Origin: Bacteroidota bacterium
Lineage (GTDB): Bacteria > Bacteroidota > Bacteroidia > Flavobacteriales > Flavobacteriaceae
Assembly: GCA_023387965.1 (NCBI GenBank)
Contig: JAEWHE010000019.1
Coordinates: 1 to 45,439, forward strand
DNA: 45,439 nucleotides
Reading direction: 5' to 3'
Shown: positions 25,069-33,845 of the stretch, piece after piece
How the letters are laid out: every line of letters begins with the position of its first letter
Numbering within the stretch: the stretch's first letter is position 1
Translations under genes and position numbers: made by a program
Notes under the pieces: generated by a model
Databases searched by the model: none
What the model was told of the DNA's origin: nothing
What the model saw: the letters and a program-made list of their open reading frames with translations, nothing else

Positions 25069-26547
25069 ATGAAAAAAAATATTTTTATAGCCCTCATTGC
25101 TATCAGCTCATTTTCTACCATTACCATTTCTTGTAGTGATGATTTTGTAGAACGAAAACCCGCCTATTCTTTAGGTGCCGATAATTATTTCAACAACGAA
25201 GAAGAATATAACATGGCGCTAATTGCCGCTTATGATATTTTGCAATCCACTTACGTAAATGTTCTCTTGGGCGAAATTGCTTCAGATAATACTTTAGCTG
25301 GTGGTGAAAGCGCTAACGACGTTGTAGGATTTCAGCAAGTTGACGAAATGATTCATAATCAAATCAATCCTAACGTAAAAAATGTTTGGGACTGGATGTT
25401 TGCAGGAGTGAACAGAGCTAGTTATGTTTTGCAAAACAAAGACAAAGCCGATTTCCCAAATAAACCTCACGTTATCGCCGAAGCCAGGTTCTTAAAAGCC
25501 TATTTTATGTTTGAATTGGTAAAATGGTTCGGACCAATTCCTGTCAAAGAAGATGCGATTTTTGTTTTAGGAGATGAAAAAACTTTGCCACGAGAATCAG
25601 TTGAAACGGTTTATGCTGCCATTCAAAATGAATTGATTATGGCAATCCCTGACTTAAACGCAATTCCTGCGCAAAAAGGTCGCGTTACTAAAGGTGCGGC
25701 TCAAGCATTGTTAGGGAAAGCGTATTTGTATGACAATAAATTTAACGAAGCGGCTCAAGTTTTAGAAGAATTAATTACCGTTACCGGAGGTTACTCTTTG
25801 GTTTCTAATTATGATACATTATTCGAATTTGCTGAAGAAAACGGCGTTGAATCAGTTTTTGAGGTACAATATACTGACATTCAAGGTGCTGGTTTCGAAT
25901 GTTTACAATGTTCCGAAGGAAATGTAGCAGTTGGTTTCAACGGACCAAGAAATTATTCGGGTCCAAGATTTTCTTCTGGTTACAGCTTTAACGTGCCAAC
26001 TCGAGACATTTACGAAGCTTTCGAAGCCGGAGATTTACGTAGAGATGCGGCTATTTTAAACATTGAAGATTGGGCAGAAGCAACTGGTGCATCTTACGGA
26101 GTTGGTTACAAACATACCGGATTTTACAACAAAAAATATATTCCGAGAACCCGTTCTGCAGATGCTGCTGGAGATTTAAATCTTACCAATCCAAACAATT
26201 ACCGCGCTATTCGTTATGCCGATGTTTTGCTTATGGCTGCTGAAGCTTATAACGAAATTGGTAACGATACCAAAGCCAGAGAATATTTAAATTTGGTTAG
26301 AGAAAGAGCTTTTGGCGATACCAATCATGCTATTAACGCAAGTGGTGGTGCTTTAGGCGAATTTATTCAAGAAGAAAGAAGATTAGAATTAGTAGGCGAA
26401 GGTCATAGATTTTTTGACTTAGTAAGAACCGGAACTGCCGCTGGAACCATTCCGGGTTTTACAGCAAATAAAAACGAAGTTTTCCCACTCCCTATCGAAG
26501 AAATTCAATTTTCGGCAGGAAACTGGCAACAAAATCAAGGATATTAA
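25069..26547 (+). CDS. susD: SusD/RagB-family glycan-binding lipoprotein
   Basis: The protein has 492 residues with lipobox TISC (Cys22). SusD features are FVERKPAYSLGADNYFNNEEEYNMALIAAYDIL near the N-terminus, EARFLKAYFMFELVKWFGPIPV, the TPR-like helices around AAQALLGKAYLY, and a C-terminal RYADVLLMAAEAYNEIG...EERRLELVGEGHRFFDLVRTG. It forms the lid of the SusC transporter and binds the incoming glycan at the cell surface. Confidence 0.96.
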   Translation: MKKNIFIALIAISSFSTITISCSDDFVERKPAYSLGADNYFNNEEEYNMALIAAYDILQSTYVNVLLGEIASDNTLAGGESANDVVGFQQVDEMIHNQINPNVKNVWDWMFAGVNRASYVLQNKDKADFPNKPHVIAEARFLKAYFMFELVKWFGPIPVKEDAIFVLGDEKTLPRESVETVYAAIQNELIMAIPDLNAIPAQKGRVTKGAAQALLGKAYLYDNKFNEAAQVLEELITVTGGYSLVSNYDTLFEFAEENGVESVFEVQYTDIQGAGFECLQCSEGNVAVGFNGPRNYSGPRFSSGYSFNVPTRDIYEAFEAGDLRRDAAILNIEDWAEATGASYGVGYKHTGFYNKKYIPRTRSADAAGDLNLTNPNNYRAIRYADVLLMAAEAYNEIGNDTKAREYLNLVRERAFGDTNHAINASGGALGEFIQEERRLELVGEGHRFFDLVRTGTAAGTIPGFTANKNEVFPLPIEEIQFSAGNWQQNQGY

Positions 26548-26559
26548 AATCGTAAATTC

Positions 26560-28107
26560 ATGAAAAATTTTAAATATATCATCGGCCTTTTCTTGCTTTT
26601 CGCAATGGGCTGTAGTGACGACAACAACGATTTTGGATTTGTAGAAAATGCCGAAGCACCAAAAAATATTTCGGCATTATTTACCATAACCCAAGACAAT
26701 TCAGGTGTAGTAACCATTCGCCCGAATGGTGAAGGTGCCACACAATACAAAGTTGATTTCGGTGACGGAACTCCGCAAAGCAACGTTTTTCTTCCCGGAC
26801 AAACGGTGACTCACACTTATACGGAAGGAAATTACACGGTATCCATCACGGCAACGGGAATTAACGGCCAAGAAACTGTTTATACCCAACCGTTAACCGT
26901 TTCATTTTTAGCGCCAACTGATTTAGATTTGGTTGTAAATCCAGAAAATGGCAATCCGTTCCAACTCAATTTTTCTGCAACGGCAAACCTCGAAACTTAC
27001 TTCGAAATTTATTTTGGAGAAGACCCTGACCAAGAACCGGTTCAGTTTAACGAAGGACAAACCGTTTCTCATACTTATGCTAGCATTGGAACTTACCAAG
27101 TGCGATTAATTGCTTACAGCGGAGGTTCGGCAACTACCGAAATCATTGAGGAAATTACCATTTTCAATCCTTTGATTTTACCATTAAATTTCGAATCAAC
27201 AACGCTAAATTATGCTTTCGGTGATTTTGGTGGAACATTCTCAGACGTTGTCAACAATCCTGCTCCATCAGAATTTAATGCTTCTTCGAGAGTTGGACGA
27301 CATGTAAAAAACAACGGTGCTGAAACTTGGGGTGGAACTACAATTGCCCTTGACGAACCAGTAGATTTTTCTGCAATGACAAAAATTTCGATGAAGGTTT
27401 GGTCACCGGCTGCTGGAGCTGTTGTGAAATTAAAATTCGAAAATCTAAACGATGCTAACATTGCAATTGAAGTCGATCAAACGACTACGGTTGCCAATGG
27501 TTGGGAAACTTTGGTTTACGATTTTGGAACAGTTAATAATGATAATGCTTACCAACGTATCGCTCTATTTTTCGATTTTGGAAACAATGGAAATGGTGCC
27601 AGTTATTATTTCGATGATATCAAATTAACTTCGGGCGAAGCAGTTTTAGAATTGCCGGTAACTTTTGAAAATACTACGCTAAATTACAATTTCAACAACT
27701 TTGGTGGAGCTGGATCTGGTCCGGTTGCTAATCCGCATCAATCCGGAATCAATACCAGTGCAAATGTGGCAGTTTTCAACAAACCAAACGGTGCCGAAAC
27801 TTGGGCTGGATCGTTCTTAACTTTCCCGGAAGCTTTAGATTTTTCAGTTTTGCAAAAAATTAAAATGAAAGTTTGGTCGCCTCAATCGGGAATTACCGTG
27901 ATGATGAAATTAGAAAATGCCGATGCTTCACAGTTTATGGAAGTTCCCGTAGTAACTTCTGTGGCAAATGGTTGGGAAGAACTTACCTTCGACTTCACCG
28001 GAATCAATCCTGCTAACCAATATGTAAAAATTGTGTTGTTCTTCGATTTCAATGTTGCCGGAAACGGAGCGAGTTATTATTTCGACGACATCAAACTTTC
28101 AAACTAA
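26560..28107 (+). CDS. PKD-containing surface glycan-binding lipoprotein
   Basis: The protein has 515 residues with lipobox AMGC (Cys18). Two PKD-like domains (about 35-120 and 120-215; VDFGDGT, HTYTEGNYTVSI) precede two homologous beta-sandwich domains (about 218-362 and 367-515). Each of the latter starts LNFESTTLNY/VTFENTTLNY and contains GAETW and a KMKVWSP-type strand, ending GNGASYYFDDIKL. This is the SusE-position surface glycan-binding protein of the locus. The C-terminal duplicated domains probably bind glucan; specificity is inferred from the GH16 neighbours. Confidence 0.85.
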   Translation: MKNFKYIIGLFLLFAMGCSDDNNDFGFVENAEAPKNISALFTITQDNSGVVTIRPNGEGATQYKVDFGDGTPQSNVFLPGQTVTHTYTEGNYTVSITATGINGQETVYTQPLTVSFLAPTDLDLVVNPENGNPFQLNFSATANLETYFEIYFGEDPDQEPVQFNEGQTVSHTYASIGTYQVRLIAYSGGSATTEIIEEITIFNPLILPLNFESTTLNYAFGDFGGTFSDVVNNPAPSEFNASSRVGRHVKNNGAETWGGTTIALDEPVDFSAMTKISMKVWSPAAGAVVKLKFENLNDANIAIEVDQTTTVANGWETLVYDFGTVNNDNAYQRIALFFDFGNNGNGASYYFDDIKLTSGEAVLELPVTFENTTLNYNFNNFGGAGSGPVANPHQSGINTSANVAVFNKPNGAETWAGSFLTFPEALDFSVLQKIKMKVWSPQSGITVMMKLENADASQFMEVPVVTSVANGWEELTFDFTGINPANQYVKIVLFFDFNVAGNGASYYFDDIKLSN

Positions 28108-28113
28108 AAAATT

Positions 28114-29784
28114 ATGAAAAATATTTTATTAAAAATAACGGTTTGCCTTACGTTTTTCGCAGCATTTTTTGCTTGTCAGGAAGATGATAAAGCTTTCGGA
28201 AACCTTGCGGCTCCGTCAAATTTGGCTGTTGAAGCTACAATTGTGGGCCAAAGTGCAGAATTTCCGGATGGAGATGGTACTGGTTTTGTAGATTTTGTGG
28301 CTTCCGCCGAAAATGCTATCAGCTACAAATATATTTTTAGCGACGGAACAAGCATTAATTCGCCTTCAGGTGTTTTGAGAAAACGTTTTACTATGAATGG
28401 AACCAATACTTACACGGTAACTTTAGTAGCTTCCGGAAAAGGTGGCGTGGCTTCAACCATGACAACTGAAGTAACTGTTTTCAGTATTTTTGATGATCCC
28501 GAAACCAAACAGATGTTAACGGGTGGTTCTACAAAAACTTGGTATTTCGCTGCTTCAGAACCTGGACATTTAGGTGTTGGACCGAATAACACGGATGCGG
28601 CAAATAATTTTTATCCAAATTATTATTCAGCGACACCTTGGGAAAAAGCAGGTTCACCAGACAGTAATTGCCTGTATGAAAATGAATTGACTTTCACCCT
28701 TAACGACGAGATGATTTCATATCAACTAAATAACGGCGGAAGAACTTTTGTAAACGCATCATATTTAGGCGATTTTGGAACTTCTGGAAGTTCAGATCTT
28801 TGTATGGCTTTCGATTCATCGGGAATTAAAAATGTAAGTTTGGAACCGGCAGATTCATTTGTGGTGCAAAATAACGTTCCTAACCAAACAACAGGAACGC
28901 AAATGACATTTTCTGACAACGGATTTATGGGTTATTACATTGGGCAAAGCACTTACGAAATTCTTTCCATCACCGAAAATCGTATGGTGGTAAGAGCTGT
29001 AATGGGCAATGATCCAAGTTTGGCTTGGTACCATATTTTTGTAAGTACAAGACCTGTTCAAGGTGGCACAACTCCTGATGTAGATTATACTAATTTAGTT
29101 TGGCAAGACGAATTTGACGTTCCTGGTGCTCCAGATGGCACAAAATGGAGTTACAACATTGGAAACGGCGATAACGGTTGGGGAAATAACGAATCTCAAT
29201 ATTACACGGATAGAGCCGAAAATGTAATCGTTGAAGATGGTTTATTAAAAATTAGAGCAAGACGCGAAAATTATTCTGGTTTTAACTTTACTTCTTCTCG
29301 TTTAGTGACCGAAAATAAATTTGAATTTACCTACGGAAAAGTAGAAGTAAGAGCAAAATTACCTTCTGGTGGCGGAACTTGGCCTGCAATATGGATGTTA
29401 GGACAAAATTACGCCACGAATGAATGGCCAAATTGCGGCGAAATTGATATAATGGAGCATGTTGGCAACCAACAAAATACCATCCACGGCACGCTTCATT
29501 ACCCTGGAAACTCTGGCGGAAATGCTAACTCAGGCACTACCACCGCTGCGAATGTTTCGTCAGAATTCCATGTGTATAAAGTGGTTTGGAGTCCGGATTC
29601 GATAAAATTTTATGTAGATGACCAACCGGCGTTTCACACTTATGTAAATTCGGCGTCAAGCCCATTTAACTTAGATTTCTTCCTGATTTTAAATGTGGCA
29701 ATGGGCGGAACTTTTGGCGGAGCCATTGATCCTACTTTCACACAATCGACCATGGAAGTTGACTATATAAGAGTTTACCAATAA
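28114..29784 (+). CDS. Multidomain GH16 endo-beta-glucanase lipoprotein
   Basis: The protein has 556 residues with lipobox (FFAC, Cys21). A PKD-like domain (about 35-125) is followed by a domain with LTGGSTKTWYFAASEPGHLG (about 130-310). The C-terminal GH16 domain (about 325-556) has WQDEFDVPGAPDGTKWSYN and the catalytic GEIDIMEHVG, with Glu443 as nucleophile, Asp445, and Glu448 as acid/base. Its closest functional types are laminarinases cutting beta-1,3-glucan, probably at the cell surface. A terminator lies directly after it, separating it from the second GH16 gene. Confidence 0.9.
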   Translation: MKNILLKITVCLTFFAAFFACQEDDKAFGNLAAPSNLAVEATIVGQSAEFPDGDGTGFVDFVASAENAISYKYIFSDGTSINSPSGVLRKRFTMNGTNTYTVTLVASGKGGVASTMTTEVTVFSIFDDPETKQMLTGGSTKTWYFAASEPGHLGVGPNNTDAANNFYPNYYSATPWEKAGSPDSNCLYENELTFTLNDEMISYQLNNGGRTFVNASYLGDFGTSGSSDLCMAFDSSGIKNVSLEPADSFVVQNNVPNQTTGTQMTFSDNGFMGYYIGQSTYEILSITENRMVVRAVMGNDPSLAWYHIFVSTRPVQGGTTPDVDYTNLVWQDEFDVPGAPDGTKWSYNIGNGDNGWGNNESQYYTDRAENVIVEDGLLKIRARRENYSGFNFTSSRLVTENKFEFTYGKVEVRAKLPSGGGTWPAIWMLGQNYATNEWPNCGEIDIMEHVGNQQNTIHGTLHYPGNSGGNANSGTTTAANVSSEFHVYKVVWSPDSIKFYVDDQPAFHTYVNSASSPFNLDFFLILNVAMGGTFGGAIDPTFTQSTMEVDYIRVYQ

Positions 29785-29795
29785 AAATCACTTTT

Positions 29796-29834
29796 AAAAG
29801 CCGGAAAATTTTTTGAGAGTTTTCCGGCTTTTTT
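29796..29834 (+). terminator. Hairpin terminator inside the glucan locus
   Basis: AAAAGCCGGAAAA (29796-29808) pairs perfectly with TTTTCCGGCTTTT (29820-29832), followed by T residues. It lies between the two GH16 genes and probably lowers readthrough into the second. Confidence 0.85.
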
Positions 29835-29854
29835 CTAAAAAACATAAAAACATT

Positions 29855-30622
29855 ATGAAAGTCACTACACTCATTGGCATGTTGTGCTTCTCCTCTATTG
29901 CCTTTTCGCAAGTAAAAAAGGGCGAATTAATTTGGGAAGAAGATTTCTCCGGAAAAACTTTAAACGAGCAAATTTGGAACTACGAATTAGGCGATGGTTG
30001 TCCCAATATCTGCGGTTGGGGAAACAACGAACGTCAGATTTACACCAAAGAAAATCATAAGCTCAAAGGCGGAAAATTGTACATCACCGCAAAAAAAGAT
30101 GGCGAAAAATACACTTCCACCCGCATCACCACAGCCGGAAAAAAAGAATTTAAGTACGGTTACATGGAAACGCGTGCAAAGTTGCCAACAGGTACTGGAA
30201 TTTGGCCGGCATTTTGGATGTTAGGTTCTAATATCAAAGAAGTTGGTTGGCCAAAATCTGGGGAAATCGACATTTTAGAATACGTTGGTAAAGAACCTTC
30301 GCAAGTTTATACCACGTTGCACATGCAAGACCATCACGGCGATCACGCAAGTTCTAAAAAAACCAAAATCGAAAAAATTGAAAACGGTTTTCACACTTAT
30401 GGTGTGAATTGGACGGCAGAAAAAATGGATTTTTATGTAGATGATAAGCTCGTCTATACTTACAATCCCGAAAATAAAAACGAAAATAATTGGCCGTTTG
30501 ACCAGCCGTTTTATTTTATTCTAAATGTTGCCGTAGGTGGAAATTTTGGCGGTCCAGCCGTTGACGATTCCATCTTTCCACAGCAGTTTATTGTAGATTA
30601 TGTAAGAGTATATTCTAACTAA
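29855..30622 (+). CDS. GH16 endo-beta-1,3-glucanase, single domain
   Basis: The protein has 255 residues. The ATG at 29855 starts a signal peptide (MKVTTLIGMLCFSSIAFSQ) without a lipobox, so it is probably periplasmic or secreted. The catalytic motif GEIDILEYVG has Glu137, Asp139 and Glu142. GWGNNERQIYT and FYFILNVAVGGNFGG are characteristic of laminarinase-type GH16 enzymes. It complements the surface GH16 by cutting imported fragments; this division of labour is inferred. Confidence 0.93.
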   Translation: MKVTTLIGMLCFSSIAFSQVKKGELIWEEDFSGKTLNEQIWNYELGDGCPNICGWGNNERQIYTKENHKLKGGKLYITAKKDGEKYTSTRITTAGKKEFKYGYMETRAKLPTGTGIWPAFWMLGSNIKEVGWPKSGEIDILEYVGKEPSQVYTTLHMQDHHGDHASSKKTKIEKIENGFHTYGVNWTAEKMDFYVDDKLVYTYNPENKNENNWPFDQPFYFILNVAVGGNFGGPAVDDSIFPQQFIVDYVRVYSN

Positions 30623-30648
30623 ATTTAGTTTGAAGTTTGTTGTTAGTG

Positions 30649-30680
30649 AAACAGCCGCAGAAATTTCTGCGGCTGTTTTT
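30649..30680. terminator. Terminator at the end of the glucan locus
   Basis: AAACAGCCGCAGAAA pairs with TTTCTGCGGCTGTTT, followed by a T-run. It lies between convergent genes and can serve both. Confidence 0.9.
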
Positions 30681-30681
30681 T

Positions 30682-31101
30682 TTATTGTGGTAATTTATCT
30701 TTAATCAATCCGTAGCAAAAAGTTCCGGCGAGAGCGCCTAAAAATATAATTCCTACAGCATAAAATCCGGCACCAATCAAAATAAAAATCGGTCCTGGAC
30801 ACGTGCCAATCATGCCCCATCCTAACCCGAAAATTGTCCCACCAATCAAGTAGTTTTTGAACCCTTTTTCTTTATCGGGAATATTAATTGGCGTTCCTTC
30901 AATATCTTTTACCTGATTTCTTTTGAATAATTGAATCCCAATCACACCTGTTATAATCGCAGTGGTAATAATTCCATACATATGAATCGATTGGAACTGA
31001 AACATCTCATAAATTCGGTACCAAGAAACCGCTTCAGATTTGGTCAATACTATCCCGAAAACAACTCCAACGAATAAAAATTTTATAAACTTCATTGCCA
31101 T
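30682..31101 (-). CDS. YeeE/YedE-type transporter, small subunit (DUF6691)
   Basis: The protein has 139 residues with four predicted membrane helices. IFGLGWGMIGTCPGPIFILIGAG carries the conserved Gly-Cys-Pro region of this family. With the preceding gene it forms the split version of the YeeE/YedE (TsuA-like) channel proposed to move thiosulfate or related sulfur compounds. Its start codon shares one base with the stop of the upstream gene (TAATG arrangement), indicating coupling. An internal ATG at 31095 is an alternative start. Confidence 0.85.
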   Translation of the reverse strand: MAMKFIKFLFVGVVFGIVLTKSEAVSWYRIYEMFQFQSIHMYGIITTAIITGVIGIQLFKRNQVKDIEGTPINIPDKEKGFKNYLIGGTIFGLGWGMIGTCPGPIFILIGAGFYAVGIIFLGALAGTFCYGLIKDKLPQ

Positions 31102-31739
31102 TAAAAAATTAGAGGTAATAAAAAATGCGCTGCAAAAAGTCCGCCCACGAAAAACCCAATTACGGCTATCAACGATGGCAATTGCAAATTACTCAAGCCT
31201 GTGATGGCATGACCAGAGGTACATCCGCCTGCGTAACGCGAACCAAATCCTACTAAAAAGCCACCAATAATCATGAACAAAAATATTTTCGGTGTCAGCA
31301 CATTTTCGATAGTAGTAAATTTTTCAGGCAATAATTTTCCATCAGGAAGATCAATGTTCATTTGCTGTAATTTCACCAAAGTATCCGGATTTAATCGAAC
31401 ACCCGAGCCGTCATTCAAAAAATGAACTGCAATAAATCCGCCAATCATCGCTCCCAAAACCACCACAAGATTCCATCGTTGTGACTTCCAATCAAACTTA
31501 AAAAAACTCGAAAATTTTCCCGCTCCACCAATCGTGCAAAGCGTTCTGAGGTTAGACGACATCCCAAAAGTTTTTCCAAAATAAATAAGCGATAACATCA
31601 CCACTCCAATCAAAAAACCCGAGATATACCAAGGCCAAGTGCCGTAAAAACTATACATGATAAAAATAATTTGAACAAAAATAAGCATATAAACCGAACG
31701 ACAAAAACGAAAAGCCGCCATCGCACGAAAACGCTTCAT
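31101..31739 (-). CDS. YeeE/YedE-type transporter, large subunit
   Basis: The protein has 212 residues with about five membrane helices. The signature GFGSRYAGGCTSGHAITGLSNL contains the conserved Cys thought to bind sulfur compounds in TsuA. It is followed by the small subunit with a one-base overlap. The N-terminus (MKRFRAMAAFRFCRS) is basic and may start later. The transported species (thiosulfate or sulfide-related) is inferred from the family. Confidence 0.85.
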   Translation of the reverse strand: MKRFRAMAAFRFCRSVYMLIFVQIIFIMYSFYGTWPWYISGFLIGVVMLSLIYFGKTFGMSSNLRTLCTIGGAGKFSSFFKFDWKSQRWNLVVVLGAMIGGFIAVHFLNDGSGVRLNPDTLVKLQQMNIDLPDGKLLPEKFTTIENVLTPKIFLFMIIGGFLVGFGSRYAGGCTSGHAITGLSNLQLPSLIAVIGFFVGGLFAAHFLLPLIF

Positions 31740-31749
31740 AAAAAAAGAT

Positions 31750-31792
31750 AAAAAAAAACCGCAACCATTTGTATAACAAATAATTACGGTTT
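31750..31792 (-). terminator. tmRNA terminator
   Basis: On the minus strand AAACCG...ATTTGT pairs with ACAAAT...CGGTTT and is followed by a run of T residues (plus-strand A-run at 31751-31758). It lies directly downstream of the tmRNA 3' end. Confidence 0.7.
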
Positions 31793-31799
31793 ATTTTTG

Positions 31800-32192
31800 T
31801 GGAGTCGGGGAGAGTCGAACTCCCGTCCAAACAAGCAACTAAAAAGCTTTCTACACGTTTAGTTTCCGATTAAATTTTCATCGTTTGGCTAAGCCGAAAA
31901 CCGCTACCAAACGCCTATCTTCTAAAGTGTCAAAACGGTCCCGAAGCCTTACCGTTTCTAGGTTTATTTTTACGGTTCCCCTAAACAGAACGCCACAAAC
32001 CAAGGCTTTCAAGAGGAATCCAGCTTTCCTACCTTGTAGGAACTAGGCAAATCGTACTATAATTCGGATTAAGCAGCTAAAGCGTAGTTATTCTCGCCGT
32101 ATAAAAGTGCGAAACATGGATTTACGAGATATGTTTCCGTTCTCGACGTGCTTACTTTTCAATTCGACTTGCTGTCAAAACCAGTCGACCCC
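31800..32192 (-). ncRNA. ssrA: Transfer-messenger RNA
   Basis: The RNA is about 393 nt. The 5' end GGGGTCGACTGG (from 32192) and the 3' end GGACTCCCCGACTCCA form the tRNA-like acceptor, with a T-arm GTTCGACTC. The tag frame is at 32098-32069, encoding GENNYALAA and a stop. It rescues stalled ribosomes and tags incomplete proteins for proteolysis. CCA is encoded at 31802-31800. Confidence 0.96.
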
Positions 32193-32220
32193 ATAATATA
32201 AAAGAACTTTTTTTTCATTT

Positions 32221-32336
32221 GGGCGTGCCGCTGCAAAAAAAGCTGACCGCATTTTTGCACCGTCGCGTCTTCCGCTACAATCTTTTTTCGGGCAGAAAAA
32301 GCCCTAAAAAAGGATTTTCGCTACAACCGCTCACGC
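32221..32336 (-). repeat. Intergenic repeat, copy 1
   Basis: Read on the minus strand it begins GCGTGAGCGGTTGTAGCG and ends GGCACGCCC. Internal hairpins are TGCAAAAA/TTTTTGCA (32232-32239/32252-32259) and GGGC/GCCC (32290-32304). Its ends match copy 2 at 38097-38249 in the opposite orientation. From memory this is a widespread Flavobacterium intergenic repeat. It fills the space between tmRNA and the next gene; no credible coding sequence. Confidence 0.6.
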
Positions 32337-32365
32337 AAAATCCGTGCCACAAAGATACATTTTTT

Positions 32366-33568
32366 TTAATCAGCACTATCCCCTTCATTAGACTTAATAG
32401 GATATTTCCCGAAAATAGGCGACAATTTTAAAATTTTATAGGGCTTGTAAGAAAATTTGTTGCTCAAAGCAATCATCGTCACCGTATCATTTTTCAACTT
32501 CACATAACTCGACGTGTTTCCGTGCCACCAACCGTTATGGTAAAATAATTCTTCGCCCGTGTCCCACTCCAATAGTCGGATTCCCAAGCCATAATTACGA
32601 GTTCCCTTGGATTCATAACTGTAACCTTTAAAAACTTCGCTCATTAAAACTTCATTCAAGAATTTCCCGGAATACGTGGCCAAATCAAACTTCATCAAAT
32701 CGCGTGGCGTACTGTAAATATTCTTGTCGCCATAAACATCGTCTAAATGATTCGTTTCGTACAAAATCTTGTTTCCTTTGTAAGATTGGCTTGCCGTTTC
32801 CATATCACGCTCATGATCGTACACAAAAGTATCTTTCATGTCCAGCGGTACAAAAACCATTTCCTGCATCACTTCCGGATAACTTTTACCGGTAATTTTT
32901 TCGATGATTAAAGCCAAAATGGCATAATTCGTATTGCAATAACCAAATTTTCTATCAGGTGAAAAATAAAGGTTAAATTGATGCTTTGCCATCAAATCTA
33001 AAATATCCTGATTTTTCAGCATTTTACTTCTGTCCCAAATCTTTCTGTCATCAGCAAAATAAGCGTAATTAGGCAAACCACTTCTGTGATTTAAGAGCAT
33101 TTTTACAGTGATTTCTTTATATGGAAAAGTGGGCAAAATCTTATGAACCGGAGTTTCCAAGTCTAATTTTTCGCGGTCAACAAGTTTTAAAACCACAGCA
33201 GCCGTCAACACTTTGGAGATAGAGGCAATATGTAAAGCCGTATTCGGTTTTATTTCTTCACCGGTTTTAAAATTGGCTTTGCCATTATATTCTTCAAAAA
33301 TAACTTCCCCGTTTTTTGCCACGATAAAACCACCGTTTAGGGTTTCGTTTGGCCAGTTTTTATCGTAAAATTCTTGAATTTTGGCTCGCTTTTCGGCTAA
33401 ATATTCTTTAGATAATTTTTGGGTTTTTCCTTTAAAAGGATTGATTATTTCCGGATTGTAAACTTCTGCAATTTCTTGCGAAGCAATATTGTTGTTTTTG
33501 TCTTTACAAGCTGTAAAAAATAATGTTCCAACTAAGAACAACGGGGCAATATTTCTATAAAAATTCAT
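32366..33568 (-). CDS. Serine hydrolase, beta-lactamase/class C-like lipoprotein
   Basis: The protein has 400 residues with lipobox (FFTAC, Cys21). SISK at residues 116-119 has catalytic Ser116, YCN is at 210-212, and HNGWWHG starts at residue 344. This is the PF00144 fold of class C beta-lactamases, D,D-peptidases and esterases. LLNHRSGLPNY is typical. It is an envelope enzyme of unknown substrate. A TATATTTG -7 element lies 24-31 bases upstream of the start codon. Confidence 0.88.
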   Translation of the reverse strand: MNFYRNIAPLFLVGTLFFTACKDKNNNIASQEIAEVYNPEIINPFKGKTQKLSKEYLAEKRAKIQEFYDKNWPNETLNGGFIVAKNGEVIFEEYNGKANFKTGEEIKPNTALHIASISKVLTAAVVLKLVDREKLDLETPVHKILPTFPYKEITVKMLLNHRSGLPNYAYFADDRKIWDRSKMLKNQDILDLMAKHQFNLYFSPDRKFGYCNTNYAILALIIEKITGKSYPEVMQEMVFVPLDMKDTFVYDHERDMETASQSYKGNKILYETNHLDDVYGDKNIYSTPRDLMKFDLATYSGKFLNEVLMSEVFKGYSYESKGTRNYGLGIRLLEWDTGEELFYHNGWWHGNTSSYVKLKNDTVTMIALSNKFSYKPYKILKLSPIFGKYPIKSNEGDSAD

Positions 33569-33591
33569 TTTTAATGGCGGTGGTTGAAACG

Positions 33592-33599
33592 CAAATATA
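33592..33599 (-). promoter_or_regulatory. -7 element for the serine hydrolase gene
   Basis: TATATTTG on the minus strand (33599-33592) matches TAnnTTTG, 24 bases before the start codon. No -33 TTTG is visible. Confidence 0.45.
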
Positions 33600-33741
33600 A
33601 AAATTCTGTACTGTTCATGCTTCTATTTTAACCGTTTAAAACGATTATTTAGTATATCACAACCGAAAAAAAGTTATAAATAATTGTGTGCCAATTGAGT
33701 AACATCGCCTAAAAAATTAAAAAAAATAAATCCAGCTTTCA

Positions 33742-33773
33742 TTTGCATAACCTTTTTGTAAAAGTTAAATTTG
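33742..33773 (+). promoter_or_regulatory. Promoter of the dehydrogenase gene
   Basis: TTTG (33742-33745) and TAAATTTG (33766-33773) are separated by 20 bases. This fits the Bacteroidota -33/-7 promoter (TTTG, 17-23 bases, TAnnTTTG). It places the transcription start near 33780 and supports the ATG at 33846. Confidence 0.7.
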
Positions 33774-33845
33774 GAACAAATTACTTTAAAGCAGTTTTTA
33801 TTTAATAAAAATCAGCTTATACCACATCAAAATCTTCAGCATATT

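Noticed and set aside
32219..32431. A 70-codon frame next to tmRNA
   Set aside because: It lies across the intergenic repeat and the antisense end of the serine hydrolase gene.
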